Translations under genes and position numbers: made by a program
From: Gordonia shandongensis DSM 45094
GTDB lineage: Bacteria > Actinomycetota > Actinomycetes > Mycobacteriales > Mycobacteriaceae
DNA: 64,000 nt
Direction of reading: 5' to 3'
NCBI RefSeq assembly: GCF_000423025.1
Contig: NZ_AUHE01000004.1
Span: 124,001-188,000 of the forward strand
The notes under the pieces: model-generated
Seen by the model: only the letters and a program-made list of their open reading frames with translations
Told to the model about the DNA's origin: nothing
Databases searched by the model: none
In this document: one piece after another, positions 24,587 to 33,630 of the stretch
How the letters are laid out: each line of letters starts with the position of its first letter
Position numbering within the stretch: the first letter of the stretch is position 1

Positions 24587-25489
24587 TCACCGCACGTAGA
24601 AGCGCAGCGTCCCGTACCCCGTCGCACCGGCCAGCACGACGCCGGCCAACACCAGCCAGGGCGAGACGAACCAGACGTCGCTCGCCGTGATGCGCGCGAG
24701 GATGTTCACACCGTAGAGGTCCTCCAACGCGTTGTCGAAGAAATATGTCTTCGCGACGAACAGTCCGCCGACCGCGAGGAGCGAACCGACGATCGCCGCG
24801 ACCACGGCTTCTAAGAGGAACGGCAGCTGCGTGTACCAGCGTGTGGCGCCGACGAGTCTCATGATGGAGACCTCCTGACGCCTGGTGTACGCCGCTATCT
24901 GGATCGTGTTGACGATGAGCAGGATGGCGGCGACGGCGAGCACCGCGGCGATGGTGAAGGCGGCGTTTCTGGCGCCGTCGAGCACACTGAAGATGCGTTT
25001 CACCAACTCTCGTTGGTCGAGGACGCCGTCGACGCCCTCGGCGGTGCGGTACTTGTCGAGCACTTCGCCGAACCGGTCCGGGTCGGCCATGCTCACACGC
25101 AACGCTCCCTGGTAGGCCTCCTTGCGGATGAAGTCGGCCAGTTCGGGCGACTCCTTCTGCCACGACTCCTTGGCCGTCTCGAACGCCTGCTCCTGACTGA
25201 TGAACGTCACCGAACCCACGCCCGGTTCCGACTCGAGGTCGGTGCGCAACGTGGTGCAGGGCGCCTCGTGGCAGTTCGGGTCCTTCTCGGTGACCGCGTC
25301 GTTGATGAAGAACTGCATCTCGACGCGGTCGAGGAAGATCTTCTGGCTCTTGTTCGCCATCTGGATCACCAGCAGCCCGCCGCCGAGCATGCCCAGCGTG
25401 ATCGCGGTGGTGAGGATCATGGCCACCGTCATGGTGATGTTGCGGCGGAATCCGTTCAGGACCTCGCCGATGATGAAGTTCACGCGCAT
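24587..25489 (-). CDS. ftsX: Cell division protein FtsX (ABC transporter permease)
   Basis: A 300-residue membrane protein with four predicted segments (about residues 20-42, 170-195, 218-245, 266-290) and a large extracytoplasmic domain between the first two (with cysteines in [14 protein letters not shown]), the architecture of actinobacterial FtsX. With FtsE it drives septal peptidoglycan hydrolases such as RipC during division. The C-terminal FtsX motif around [16 protein letters not shown] is intact. It starts 45 bases after ftsE. Confidence 0.95.
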   Translation of the reverse strand: MRVNFIIGEVLNGFRRNITMTVAMILTTAITLGMLGGGLLVIQMANKSQKIFLDRVEMQFFINDAVTEKDPNCHEAPCTTLRTDLESEPGVGSVTFISQEQAFETAKESWQKESPELADFIRKEAYQGALRVSMADPDRFGEVLDKYRTAEGVDGVLDQRELVKRIFSVLDGARNAAFTIAAVLAVAAILLIVNTIQIAAYTRRQEVSIMRLVGATRWYTQLPFLLEAVVAAIVGSLLAVGGLFVAKTYFFDNALEDLYGVNILARITASDVWFVSPWLVLAGVVLAGATGYGTLRFYVR

Positions 25490-25533
25490 GTGCTTATCGG
25501 TCCTCTGCGAAAGTCGGGTCGACCATGGTCATG

Positions 25534-26229
25534 TCATCCGATCCCGTACACGCCGTACTCGTCGTTGCGGACGAGGGTGCCGTCGTCGAATTCGAGGACG
25601 CGGCGACGCATGGCGTCGACGATGTGACGGTCGTGGGTGGCCATGACGACGGTGGTGCCGCGGCGGTTGACGCGGTCGAGCACCTCCACGATCTCCTCGC
25701 TGGTGTCGGGGTCGAGGTTGCCGGTGGGCTCATCGGCCAACAGCACGGACGGCCGGTTGACGATGGCGCGGGCGATCGCGACGCGCTGCATCTCGCCGCC
25801 CGACAGTTCGGTGGGCATGCGGTCGGCCTTGCCCGCCAGCCCCACGTAGTCGAGGACCTCGGGCACCGTCTCGCGGATCGTCGAGAGCGGCTTCCCGATC
25901 ACTTCGAGGGCGAACGCGACGTTCTCCGACACCGACTTCTGCTGCAGCAGCCGGAAGTCCTGGAACACGCAGCCGATGGACTGCCGGAGTTTCGGCACCT
26001 GCCGGTTGCGGAGCCTGTTGACGTGGAAGTCGCCGACGTAGACGTCGCCCGAGGTCGGCTTCTCCTCTTTGAGCAGGAGGCCGAAGAACGTCGACTTCCC
26101 CGATCCCGACGGACCGATCAGGAAGGCGAACTCCCCCTTCTCGATCTCGAGTGACAGATCGTCCAGGGCGGGACGGCTCGACGCCGCGTACTGCATCGTC
26201 ACGTTCGACAGCTTGATCACGACAGCCAA
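25534..26229 (-). CDS. ftsE: Cell division ATP-binding protein FtsE
   Basis: A 231-residue ABC ATPase. Walker A is GPSGSGKST, the signature is [15 protein letters not shown], Walker B is [13 protein letters not shown], and the switch His is in MATHDRHIV. It couples ATP hydrolysis to FtsX at the septum. The ftsE-ftsX order and the adjacent Pro-rich membrane protein, MscS-like protein and prfB match the mycobacterial block. Confidence 0.96.
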   Translation of the reverse strand: MAVVIKLSNVTMQYAASSRPALDDLSLEIEKGEFAFLIGPSGSGKSTFFGLLLKEEKPTSGDVYVGDFHVNRLRNRQVPKLRQSIGCVFQDFRLLQQKSVSENVAFALEVIGKPLSTIRETVPEVLDYVGLAGKADRMPTELSGGEMQRVAIARAIVNRPSVLLADEPTGNLDPDTSEEIVEVLDRVNRRGTTVVMATHDRHIVDAMRRRVLEFDDGTLVRNDEYGVYGIG

Positions 26230-26257
26230 GTGTACTGATCGAGCGGCGTTCGTCCGG

Positions 26258-26677
26258 TCAGCTCGCCGGTGTGCTCTCCGGCGCGGACTGCTCGGGGGTC
26301 GTCGTCTCGAGGTCGGGCAGGTGCTCGATCGGTCCGCGATCGGGGGCCCGCCGCGGGTTCGGCGGGTCGGGCGCCTCCTCGTCGCGGGTCGGTTCCGGTG
26401 TCGGCTCGGCGGTCGAGGGGACCGTCGACGTCGGCTCCTGGTACTCCGGGTACGGCTCCACCGGTTGGGGAGCGACGGGTTGTTGGACGCGCGGCGGCGG
26501 CTCCGGTTCGGCGTAGTGCTCGGAGCTGAAGGCGTAGAACGTCAGGGCGGCCGCCCAGAGGATCACCAGAACGACGGTCGTCGTTCTGACCCGGGTGTGG
26601 TAGATGTGCCGCATCCGGTGCGCCAGTGCACGCAGGCGGCTCGTCTCGGACGTCGGGTCGCGATGGTCAGTCGGCAT
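26258..26677 (-). CDS. Proline-rich single-pass membrane protein (Rv3103c-like position)
   Basis: A 139-residue protein with a basic N-terminus ([18 protein letters not shown]), one membrane segment ([19 protein letters not shown]), and a Pro/Glu/Thr-rich extracytoplasmic tail. There are no domains. It overlaps the 3' end of the MscS-type gene by 11 bases and precedes ftsE by 28, so it is translationally tied to both. Conserved position next to ftsEX suggests a cell-envelope or division role, which is inference only. Confidence 0.75.
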   Translation of the reverse strand: MPTDHRDPTSETSRLRALAHRMRHIYHTRVRTTTVVLVILWAAALTFYAFSSEHYAEPEPPPRVQQPVAPQPVEPYPEYQEPTSTVPSTAEPTPEPTRDEEAPDPPNPRRAPDRGPIEHLPDLETTTPEQSAPESTPAS

Positions 26678-27614
26678 CGGTCACCGTGTTTCCCGCCGCC
26701 GCAGCGGCCTCGCCTGCGGTCTGGACCGATCCGCTGTTTCGGACGGACTGCACCACGATGCCGTGCCGGGCGAGCGCGAAGATGATCTCGGCACGCAGGG
26801 CCCGCCCGATCGCGAACTGCTGGCCGGGCAGTGTGCGGGCCACCATGCGCACGGTCACCGAGTCGAGTTCCAGGTCGGTGATCCCGAGCGGGGTCGGCGC
26901 GTCGAGGAGGACCTTCGTCCACTGGTCGTCGGCGAAGAAGTCCTGTCCGACCTCGCGCAGTGCGGTGTTGACGACCGTGATGTCGGCGTCGATCGGCACG
27001 GGTACGTCGACGACTGCGCGCGCCCAGTCCTTCGACAGGTTCGTCGCCTTGATCATCTGCCCGTTGGGGACCACGATCACTTCGCCGTCGGTGTTCCGCA
27101 GCCGGGTGACACGGAGGGTCACGTCTTCCACGGTCCCCTCCGCGGTGAGGCCGCCGGTGACGGCCAGGCTGACGACGTCGCCGTACCCGTACTGGTGTTC
27201 GGCGATGATGAAGAAGCCGGCGAGCAGGTCTTGGACGATGCGCTGTGCACCGAAGCCGAGGGCCGCCCCCAGGACGGCGCTGAGTCCGACGAGGCTGGTG
27301 GTGTTGACGAACATCGCGAGGATCCGCAGCGTCACCACCACGACGACGACCGCGATGAGCGTCCACGCCACGACGTCGACGAGAGCGCGACGGTGCTTCA
27401 TGTCTTCGGACTGGACGATGTCGTCGCTGACCTCGAAGCGGCGCACCAGCCGGATCGCGTACCGGTCGGCGATCCACCGGAGGAACCGCGCGATGAGCAG
27501 GCCGCTCAGAATCCAGACGACGACCAGGCTGAGGTCGACGGCGATCCACTTCTCCCACCCTCGCAGCCAGAGCGGAAGGCCGAGCTCGTCGACGAGGTAG
27601 GTGGGAGTGTCCAT
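26667..27614 (-). CDS. Mechanosensitive channel of the MscS family
   Basis: A 315-residue protein with about three membrane segments. The pore-lining helix and following loop are recognisable in GLSAVLGAALGFGAQRIVQD and LLAGFFIIAEHQYGYGDVV, the MscS signature. Next comes the beta domain (VEDVTLRVTRLRNTDGEVIV, VPNGQMIKATNLSKDW) and an alpha/beta C-terminal domain. It would release solutes on hypo-osmotic shock. It is translated just after prfB, with seven bases between, so they share a transcript. Confidence 0.92.
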   Translation of the reverse strand: MDTPTYLVDELGLPLWLRGWEKWIAVDLSLVVVWILSGLLIARFLRWIADRYAIRLVRRFEVSDDIVQSEDMKHRRALVDVVAWTLIAVVVVVVTLRILAMFVNTTSLVGLSAVLGAALGFGAQRIVQDLLAGFFIIAEHQYGYGDVVSLAVTGGLTAEGTVEDVTLRVTRLRNTDGEVIVVPNGQMIKATNLSKDWARAVVDVPVPIDADITVVNTALREVGQDFFADDQWTKVLLDAPTPLGITDLELDSVTVRMVARTLPGQQFAIGRALRAEIIFALARHGIVVQSVRNSGSVQTAGEAAAAAGNTVTDAD

Positions 27615-27621
27615 GATCGGG

Positions 27622-28734
27622 TTAGTGTTCCTCGTCCATGCGCCATCGGATGCCGGCTTCGATGAACTGGTCGATGTCGCCGTCGAGCACGGCAGACGGA
27701 TTGTTGCTCTCGATGTTGGTCCGCAGGTCCTTGACCATCTGGTAGGGGTGCAGGACGTACGACCGCATCTGGTTGCCCCAGCTGGAGCCGCCGTCGCCCT
27801 TGAGGGCGTCCATCTGCGCGCGCTCCTCCTGGCGTTTGCGTTCGAGGAGCTTGGCCTGGAGGACCCGCATGGCCGACGCCTTGTTCTGCAGCTGGCTCTT
27901 CTCGTTCTGGCAGGTCACGACGATGCCGGTCGGGGCGTGCGTGAGCCGCACCGCGGAGTCGGTGGTGTTGACGGACTGTCCGCCGGGTCCGGACGACCGG
28001 TAGACGTCCACCTTGACGTCGTTCTCGTCGATGTCGATGTGGTCGGTGGTCTCGACCACCGGCAGGACCTCCACCTCGGCGAAGGAGGTCTGGCGGCGGC
28101 CCTGGTTGTCGAAGGGGCTGATCCGGACGAGCCGGTGGGTGCCCTGCTCCACCGAGAGCGTGCCGTACATGTAGGGGGCCTTGATCGCGAAGGTCGCCGA
28201 CTTGAGGCCGGCCTCCTCCGCGTACGAGGTGTCGTAGACCTCGACGCCGTGGCCGTGCTGTTCGGCCCACCGGGTGTACATCCGCATCAGCATCTGCGCC
28301 CAGTCGGCGGCGTCGACGCCGCCCGCGCCGGCGCGGATGTTGACGAGGGCTTCGCGCGGGTCGTATTCGCCGGCGAGCATCGTCTTGACTTCCATCGCCT
28401 CGATGTCGCGGCGGAGTTCCTCGCGCTCGGCGTCTGCCTCCTGGGCCGCGTCCGCCGCGGCGTCGCCGTCTTCGGCGTCGACGAGTTCGTACAGGACGGG
28501 AAGGTCGTCGAGCCGCGACCGGAGTTCGGTGACGCGGCGGAGTTCGGACTGCGCGTGCGAGAGGTCGCTGGTCACCCGTTGGGCGTGGTCCTGGTCGTTC
28601 CACAGGTCGGGATCGGAGGCCTGCATCTCCAGTTCGTCGATGCGGCGACGGAGCTCGTCGAGGTCCATCACCTTCTCGACGGTGGTCAGCGTTGCGGCGA
28701 GAGATTCGAGATCGGCGGAGACTTCTGGGTGCAC
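27622..28734 (-). CDS. prfB: Peptide chain release factor 2
   Basis: A 370-residue release factor for UGA and UAA stops. The stop-codon tripeptide is SPF ([15 protein letters not shown]) and the peptidyl-tRNA hydrolysis motif is GGQ ([16 protein letters not shown]). The reading frame is continuous, so it does not use the programmed +1 frameshift known from many bacteria. The preceding hypothetical gene ends four bases before this start, indicating cotranscription. Confidence 0.97.
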   Translation of the reverse strand: MHPEVSADLESLAATLTTVEKVMDLDELRRRIDELEMQASDPDLWNDQDHAQRVTSDLSHAQSELRRVTELRSRLDDLPVLYELVDAEDGDAAADAAQEADAEREELRRDIEAMEVKTMLAGEYDPREALVNIRAGAGGVDAADWAQMLMRMYTRWAEQHGHGVEVYDTSYAEEAGLKSATFAIKAPYMYGTLSVEQGTHRLVRISPFDNQGRRQTSFAEVEVLPVVETTDHIDIDENDVKVDVYRSSGPGGQSVNTTDSAVRLTHAPTGIVVTCQNEKSQLQNKASAMRVLQAKLLERKRQEERAQMDALKGDGGSSWGNQMRSYVLHPYQMVKDLRTNIESNNPSAVLDGDIDQFIEAGIRWRMDEEH

Positions 28735-28738
28735 CCGA

Positions 28739-29098
28739 CTAGCCTACCGAGTCCGAGAGGGTGCCGAATCGCCAGGTGGATTCCACCTTGCCGGGCTTGT
28801 AGACCACCGGTTGGTCCAGTCCGACGGCGGGCACGACGTCGTCGGCCGTCAGGATGATCCGCCGGTAGACCTCGACGGCGGCGGCTCCCGGGCCGACGAT
28901 GATCCCGGTGATCGTGCACACGCGTTGCCCGTTGCGGTCGGCGTCGCCGGCCACGCCGCCGGTGATCGTCAGGGTGCCGTCGACGTAACCGGACGCGGCC
29001 GACGCCTGGCCGAATCCGTGACCGCGGCGGGCGAGGATGAGCGAGACGAGGCTGGCGACCAGCAGAGCCACGAACAGCGCGATGATCCAGTTCGGCAT
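28739..29098 (-). CDS. Hypothetical membrane-anchored protein upstream of prfB
   Basis: A 119-residue protein with one N-terminal segment ([18 protein letters not shown]) followed by an extracytoplasmic or cytoplasmic domain rich in short beta-like runs ([44 protein letters not shown]). I do not recognise it. It is four bases upstream of prfB and appears to be the first gene of the prfB-mscS-ftsEX transcript. Single Cys in RVCTI. Confidence 0.65.
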   Translation of the reverse strand: MPNWIIALFVALLVASLVSLILARRGHGFGQASAASGYVDGTLTITGGVAGDADRNGQRVCTITGIIVGPGAAAVEVYRRIILTADDVVPAVGLDQPVVYKPGKVESTWRFGTLSDSVG

Positions 29099-29174
29099 GA
29101 CCCCACTCTACCTGCGACGAGGGCGCGCCCCGCGGTCCGGCACCCCCGCTGCGGACGCTGCTAGCCTCGACTCC

Positions 29175-29981
29175 GTGACGATCACCCCGACGCCCGGCGA
29201 CCACGCCGACGACCTCGCGCTCGCGCTCAGCCTCGCCGACGCCGCCGACGCCGTGACCGCGGCCCGGTTCGGGGTGCTCGATCTGCATGTCGACGCCAAA
29301 CCCGATCTCACGCCCGTCTCCGACGCGGATCTGGCGTGTGAACGTCTCATTCGCGAACGCCTGGCCGTCGACCGGCCCGACGACGCCGTGCTGGGCGAGG
29401 AGTTCGGCGGCGATGCGGCGGGCGTCGGCCGCCAGTGGGTCCTCGACCCGATCGACGGCACCAAGAACTTCGTGCGCGGCGTGCCGGTGTGGGCGACGCT
29501 CATCGCGCTGCTGTCCGACGGGGTGCCCGTCGTCGGCGTGGTCAGTGCTCCGGCGCTGCACCGCCGCTGGTGGGCGTCGGCCGGCGGCGGCGCGTTCGTC
29601 GCCGACGGCACGGGCCCGGCCCGGCGGATCGGGGTCTCTGCGGTCGGCGAGCCGGCGTCGGCGTCGCTGGCGTTCTCGAGCCTGTCGGGGTGGGCCGACC
29701 GCGGCATCCGGGACCGCTTCATCGGTCTCACCGACGAGGTGTGGCGGGTCCGCGGATACGGCGACTTCTTCAACTACTGCCTGGTGGCCGAGGGGGCGGT
29801 CGACATCGCGGCCGAACCCGAGGTCTCCCTGTGGGATCTGGCCGCACTGGATGTGCTGGTCCGTGAGGCGGGCGGGCGGTTCACCGCTCTCGACGGGACG
29901 CCCGGACCGGCGGGCGGGAGTGCGGTGGCCACCAACGCTCTCCTGCACGATCGGGTCCTCGCCGCGCTCGCCGAGGACTGA
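29175..29981 (+). CDS. hisN: Histidinol-phosphatase (inositol monophosphatase family)
   Basis: A 268-residue enzyme from GTG 29175. The metal-binding motifs of the IMPase fold are present: GEEFGG (first Glu), [15 protein letters not shown] (DPIDGT), and [15 protein letters not shown] (second Asp motif). The sequence agrees with the actinobacterial HisN subgroup, which dephosphorylates L-histidinol phosphate in histidine synthesis. As I recall, the M. tuberculosis hisN (Rv3137) is likewise close to fadE24-fadE23. Divergent from the prfB operon with a 76-base gap. Inositol monophosphatase activity is the main alternative. Confidence 0.85.
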   Translation: MTITPTPGDHADDLALALSLADAADAVTAARFGVLDLHVDAKPDLTPVSDADLACERLIRERLAVDRPDDAVLGEEFGGDAAGVGRQWVLDPIDGTKNFVRGVPVWATLIALLSDGVPVVGVVSAPALHRRWWASAGGGAFVADGTGPARRIGVSAVGEPASASLAFSSLSGWADRGIRDRFIGLTDEVWRVRGYGDFFNYCLVAEGAVDIAAEPEVSLWDLAALDVLVREAGGRFTALDGTPGPAGGSAVATNALLHDRVLAALAED

Positions 29982-29999
29982 GGAGCTGGGCGGGCGCGC

Positions 30000-30659
30000 T
30001 CAGAGCGTGCCCGCGACCCCGTGTTCGGGGACCACGAACTCGGTGCCCTCGGGTCGCATCTCGTCGATGCGGGCGTTGTGCACTCCCCGTCCGGCGTCGG
30101 AGAGGACGCCCTGGTGGATCGGGAAGGCGACGCGGGGCCGTACGCCGCGCAGGTAGTCGACCGATTCGCTCAGCTTCATCCACGGCGCCGCGGCAGGCAG
30201 GGCGAGGACGTCGATCGGCTCGAACGGGATGTAGAGACTGTCGCCGGGATGCATGAACGCGCCAGCCCGGTGCGGGGTGTCGAGGATGTAGGAGATGTTG
30301 TCGACGACCGGCAGGTCGGGGTGGATCACGGCGTGCCGCCCGCCGGTGCCGCGCAGTGTGAGCGTGCCGACGGTCATCGTGGCCCCGGTGCCCATCGTCG
30401 TCCAGGTTCCGACGTCGTCGCGGTCGGCGAGTTGCGCCGTCGTCTGCGGGTCGGCACAGCGCACCGCATCGGGGTTGGCCGCAACGAGGGGGCCGAGACG
30501 GTCGAGGTCGACGTGGTCGGCGTGCTGGTGGGTGATCGCGATGGCGTCGAGTCCGGTGAGCGACTCGAATCCGGACGCGAAGGTTCCGGGGTCGAAGAGC
30601 ACCGAGGCGCCGTCGGCCTCGACCAGTACGCACGAGTGTCCGAAGTGTGTGACCTGCAT
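30000..30659 (-). CDS. MBL-fold metallo-hydrolase
   Basis: A 219-residue metallo-beta-lactamase-fold protein. The metal motif is THQHADHVD (HxHxDH), other ligands are His in GTGGRHAVIH and HPGDSLY, and a C-terminal His is in FPIHQGVL. This UlaG-like group hydrolyses phosphoester or lactone bonds or has nuclease-like roles. The ATG at 30659 (reading MQVTHFGHSCVLVEADG) is the family start; a longer frame upstream would run through the fadE24 promoter palindromes. Confidence 0.82.
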   Translation of the reverse strand: MQVTHFGHSCVLVEADGASVLFDPGTFASGFESLTGLDAIAITHQHADHVDLDRLGPLVAANPDAVRCADPQTTAQLADRDDVGTWTTMGTGATMTVGTLTLRGTGGRHAVIHPDLPVVDNISYILDTPHRAGAFMHPGDSLYIPFEPIDVLALPAAAPWMKLSESVDYLRGVRPRVAFPIHQGVLSDAGRGVHNARIDEMRPEGTEFVVPEHGVAGTL

Positions 30660-30717
30660 GCATCCCACGGTAACCGCGTCGGAATGAGATTTCCGGCGCC
30701 GAGAGGATGACAAGGTT

Positions 30718-30733
30718 CTTACCGGGGAGTAAG
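30718..30733. promoter_or_regulatory. Operator-like palindrome 1 upstream of fadE24
   Basis: CTTAC-CGGGGA-GTAAG; its outer bases are less symmetric than site 2. Its centre is 23 bases from the centre of site 2, about two helical turns. Confidence 0.6.
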
Positions 30734-30737
30734 GTTT

Positions 30738-30759
30738 GTTCTTACTTGGGAGTAAGAAC
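30738..30759. promoter_or_regulatory. Operator-like palindrome 2 upstream of fadE24
   Basis: Perfect 9-base arms GTTCTTACT and AGTAAGAAC with spacer TGGG, 37 bases upstream of the fadE24 ATG. It shares the CTTAC...GTAAG core with site 1. The region lies between the divergent MBL and fadE24 genes and could control both. The repressor is not identified; a TetR-type protein is the natural guess. Confidence 0.7.
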
Positions 30760-30796
30760 TCCTGGACACATCCGTTCCGAGAACACTGGTGAGGCA

Positions 30797-32164
30797 ATGA
30801 CCACGAACACCGAACCCCGCGACACCTCGTCCGTCGGTGCGCAGCCGCACAAGCGCAGCGCCATCGGCACCGCGATGCGAGTGCTGACCACCATCACCGG
30901 CTCCGACATCGCCGAGAAGTACCGGCTCCGCGAGCCCATCAACCGTGTCGCCTACGAGGCCACCAAGACCGGCTTCAAAACCCTGGGCGCCGCGAACCGC
31001 GTGTTCTCCCAGGTCACCGGTGGCAGTGAGCCGCAGCGCCCGGCGACGACCCCCAAGGGCTACTTCAACCTGAACCCGGACGAGGAACAGGCGATGATCG
31101 CCGAGACCGTCCAGGAGTTCTCCACCGAGATCCTGCGGCCCGCCGCCTACGACGCCGACAACGCCGCGAGCGCGCCCGAGGACATCGTCAAGCGCTCGGC
31201 CGAGCTCGGCATCACGATGATCAACGTGCCCGAGGCCTTCGACGGCGCCGCCACCGAACGCGGCGTCGTCACCAACGCGCTCGTCGCCGAGGCCATGGCG
31301 TACGGCGACATGGGCCTGGCGCTTCCGCTGCTGGCACCCAGCGGCGTGGCGACCACCCTGACCAACTTCGGCAGCGACGGCCAGCAGCGCACCTACCTCC
31401 CCGACTTCGCCGGCGACGACGTCCCGGTGTCGGCGGTCGTCATCGCCGAACCGCGCCCACTGTTCGACGCCTTCGACCTGCAGACCAAGGCCACCCGCGC
31501 CCCCAGCGGTTACCGGCTCTCGGGCGTCAAGTCGTTCGTCCCGGCGGCCGGCAGCGCCGAGCTGTTCATCGTCGGCGCCCAGCTCGACGGTCGCCCCGCC
31601 CTGTTCATCGTCGAGTCCGACACCAAGGGCCTCGTCGTCGAGGCCGATCCCGGCATGGGCCTGCGCGCCGCCGGCATGGGCCGCCTGCTTCTGCAGGACG
31701 TGTCCGTCCCCGCCTCGGCGCTGCTCGGCGAGGTCGAGGGCGATGCGGCCGCGGCCGCCTACCGCGACGTCGTGCGGCTGTCGCGCCTCGGCTGGTCGGC
31801 ACTGGCGGCCGGCACCGGCAAGGCGATGCTCGACTACGTGATCCCCTACGTCAACGAGCGCGAGGCCTTCGGCGAGCCGATCTCCAACCGTCAGGCCGTC
31901 GCCTTCATGGTCGCCAACATGGCCACCGAACTCGACGGACTCCGCCTGGTGACCCTGCGCGGCGCCTCGCGGGCCGAGCAGGGGCTGTCGTTCGCCCGCG
32001 AATCGGCGCTGGCACGCAAGCTGACGATCGACAAGGGCCTGCAGATCGGCCTCGACGGCGTCCAGCTGCTCGGCGGGCACGGATTCACCAAGGAGCACCC
32101 GGTGGAGCGCTGGTACCGCGACCTGCGCGGCGCCGGCATCGGCGAGGGCGTCGTCGTCCTCTGA
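30797..32164 (+). CDS. fadE24: Acyl-CoA dehydrogenase (FadE24-like)
   Basis: A 455-residue flavoprotein dehydrogenase with about 80 extra N-terminal residues before the usual ACAD domain (which starts near FNLNPDEEQAMIAETVQEF). FAD/substrate features: VSAVVIAEPRP, SGVKSFVPAAGSAELFIVGA, GLQIGLDGVQLLGGHGF, EHPVERWYRDLRG. The usual C-terminal EGTxxIQ segment is absent; it ends GIGEGVVVL. Members of this pair in mycobacteria (fadE24-fadE23) are known as an isoniazid-induced unit. With fadE23, 46 bases downstream, it may form a heteromeric dehydrogenase. Start ATG 30797 chosen because the frame upstream covers the operators. Confidence 0.85.
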   Translation: MTTNTEPRDTSSVGAQPHKRSAIGTAMRVLTTITGSDIAEKYRLREPINRVAYEATKTGFKTLGAANRVFSQVTGGSEPQRPATTPKGYFNLNPDEEQAMIAETVQEFSTEILRPAAYDADNAASAPEDIVKRSAELGITMINVPEAFDGAATERGVVTNALVAEAMAYGDMGLALPLLAPSGVATTLTNFGSDGQQRTYLPDFAGDDVPVSAVVIAEPRPLFDAFDLQTKATRAPSGYRLSGVKSFVPAAGSAELFIVGAQLDGRPALFIVESDTKGLVVEADPGMGLRAAGMGRLLLQDVSVPASALLGEVEGDAAAAAYRDVVRLSRLGWSALAAGTGKAMLDYVIPYVNEREAFGEPISNRQAVAFMVANMATELDGLRLVTLRGASRAEQGLSFARESALARKLTIDKGLQIGLDGVQLLGGHGFTKEHPVERWYRDLRGAGIGEGVVVL

Positions 32165-32210
32165 CGGGACGCGACACCCGAAGAGATCTGAGAATTCAGG
32201 AGACCCGACC

Positions 32211-33431
32211 ATGGCCATCAATCTCGAACTGCCGAAGAAGCTGCACACCACGATCGACCAGGCGCGCGACGCCGCACTGGAGATCTTCCGCCCCATCTCG
32301 CGCAAGTACGACCTCGCCGAGCACGAGTACCCCGTGGAGCTCGACACCCTCGCCTACCTCTACAACGGGCTCGCGGCGGCCGGGCAGGCCGGCGCGGGCG
32401 CCTCGGGCGGCCGCGGCGACGCCGGCAAGGAACGCCCGGAGGGCTATGTCGCCAACGGCGGCAACATGCAGTCCGTCCTCAACTCCATGTGGGCCTCGTA
32501 CGGCGACGTCGGCCTCATGCTGTCGATCCCGTACCAGGGGCTCGGCAACGCCGCGATCGCGGCCGTCGCGACCGACGACCAGATCGAGAGCTTCGGCGGC
32601 GAGGTCTGGGCGTCGATGGCGATCACCGAGCCGAGCTTCGGCTCCGATTCGGCCGCCGTCACCACCACCGCCACCCGTGACGGCGACGAGTACGTCATCA
32701 ACGGCGAGAAGATCTTCGTGACCGCGGGCTCGCGCGCGACGCACATCGTCGTGTGGGCGTCGGTCGACCGGAGCCTCGGCCGCGCCGCGATCAAGAGCTT
32801 CGTGGTGCCGCGCGACAATCCCGGCGTCACCATCGCCCGGCTCGAGCACAAGCTCGGCATCAAGGCGTCCGACACCGCGGTGATCCGCTTCGAGGACTGC
32901 CGGATCCCGGCGAAGAACCTCCTCGGCTCGCCCGACGTGGACGTCAAGAAGGGCTTCGGCGGCGTGATGCAGACGTTCGACAACACGCGGCCGATGGTGG
33001 CCGCGATGGCCGTCGGCGTCTCGCGGGCCGCCCTCGAGGAGCTCCGCAAGCTCCTGGAGGGCGCCGGATTGGAGATCGACTACGACCGGCCGGCCGCCGA
33101 TCAGCCCGCCGCCGTCGCCGAGTTCATCCGGATGGAGGCCGACTACGAGGCCGCCTACCTGCTGATGCTGCGCGCCGCGTGGATGGCCGACAACAAGGTG
33201 CCGAACTCGCTCGAGGCGTCGATGTCGAAGGCCAAGGCCGGGCGCACCGGCACCGACGTCACCAACAAGGCCGTCGAGCTGGCGTCCACCGTCGGTTTCT
33301 CCGAACGCACCCTGCTCGAGAAGTGGGCGCGCGATTCGAAGATCCTCGACATCTTCGAGGGCACGCAGCAGATCCAGCAGTTGATCATCGCTCGCCGCGT
33401 GCTCGGAAAGAGCAGTGCCGAACTGAAGTAG
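32211..33431 (+). CDS. fadE23: Acyl-CoA dehydrogenase (FadE23-like)
   Basis: A 406-residue acyl-CoA dehydrogenase. AITEPSFGSDSAAVTTTATRDGD and INGEKIFVTAGSRA are the central FAD/substrate strands. The C-terminal domain ends KILDIFEGTQQIQQLIIARR, which the FadE24 partner lacks, so the two are complementary. A spacer of 46 bases containing AGGAGA before ATG 32211 follows fadE24. It oxidises an acyl-CoA at C2-C3; the chain type is not known. Confidence 0.88.
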   Translation: MAINLELPKKLHTTIDQARDAALEIFRPISRKYDLAEHEYPVELDTLAYLYNGLAAAGQAGAGASGGRGDAGKERPEGYVANGGNMQSVLNSMWASYGDVGLMLSIPYQGLGNAAIAAVATDDQIESFGGEVWASMAITEPSFGSDSAAVTTTATRDGDEYVINGEKIFVTAGSRATHIVVWASVDRSLGRAAIKSFVVPRDNPGVTIARLEHKLGIKASDTAVIRFEDCRIPAKNLLGSPDVDVKKGFGGVMQTFDNTRPMVAAMAVGVSRAALEELRKLLEGAGLEIDYDRPAADQPAAVAEFIRMEADYEAAYLLMLRAAWMADNKVPNSLEASMSKAKAGRTGTDVTNKAVELASTVGFSERTLLEKWARDSKILDIFEGTQQIQQLIIARRVLGKSSAELK

Positions 33432-33486
33432 ACGGCGACGCCACAAGACGGCGACAGCACAAGACGGCGACAGCACAAGACGGCAA
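33430..33486. repeat. 16-bp tandem repeat, three and a half units, after fadE23
   Basis: Units AGACGGCGACGCCACA, AGACGGCGACAGCACA twice, and a partial AGACGGCAA start at 33430, 33446, 33462 and 33478. The array begins at the fadE23 stop codon and ends at the terminator hairpin. Confidence 0.9.
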
Positions 33487-33525
33487 ACTCGGCCGGTGAC
33501 CGACTCGTTCGGTCGCCGGCCGAGT
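33487..33525 (+). terminator. fadE24-fadE23 terminator
   Basis: A 17-bp stem ACTCGGCCGGTGACCGA / TCGGTCGCCGGCCGAGT with one G-U pair and a five-base loop, followed by GCCTTCTG. Confidence 0.8.
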
Positions 33526-33630
33526 GCCTTCTGCATTCCGCGACCCCGCATCCCCATTGTGTTCTTCGACACATCGTGTGTATTCTCAGCTCATCATTTG
33601 AAACAAGAACATTTCACTCGGGGGTTCGCT

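Noticed and set aside
27622..28734. Programmed +1 frameshift in prfB
   Set aside because: The reading frame is continuous and no in-frame early UGA with CTTT slip site is seen.
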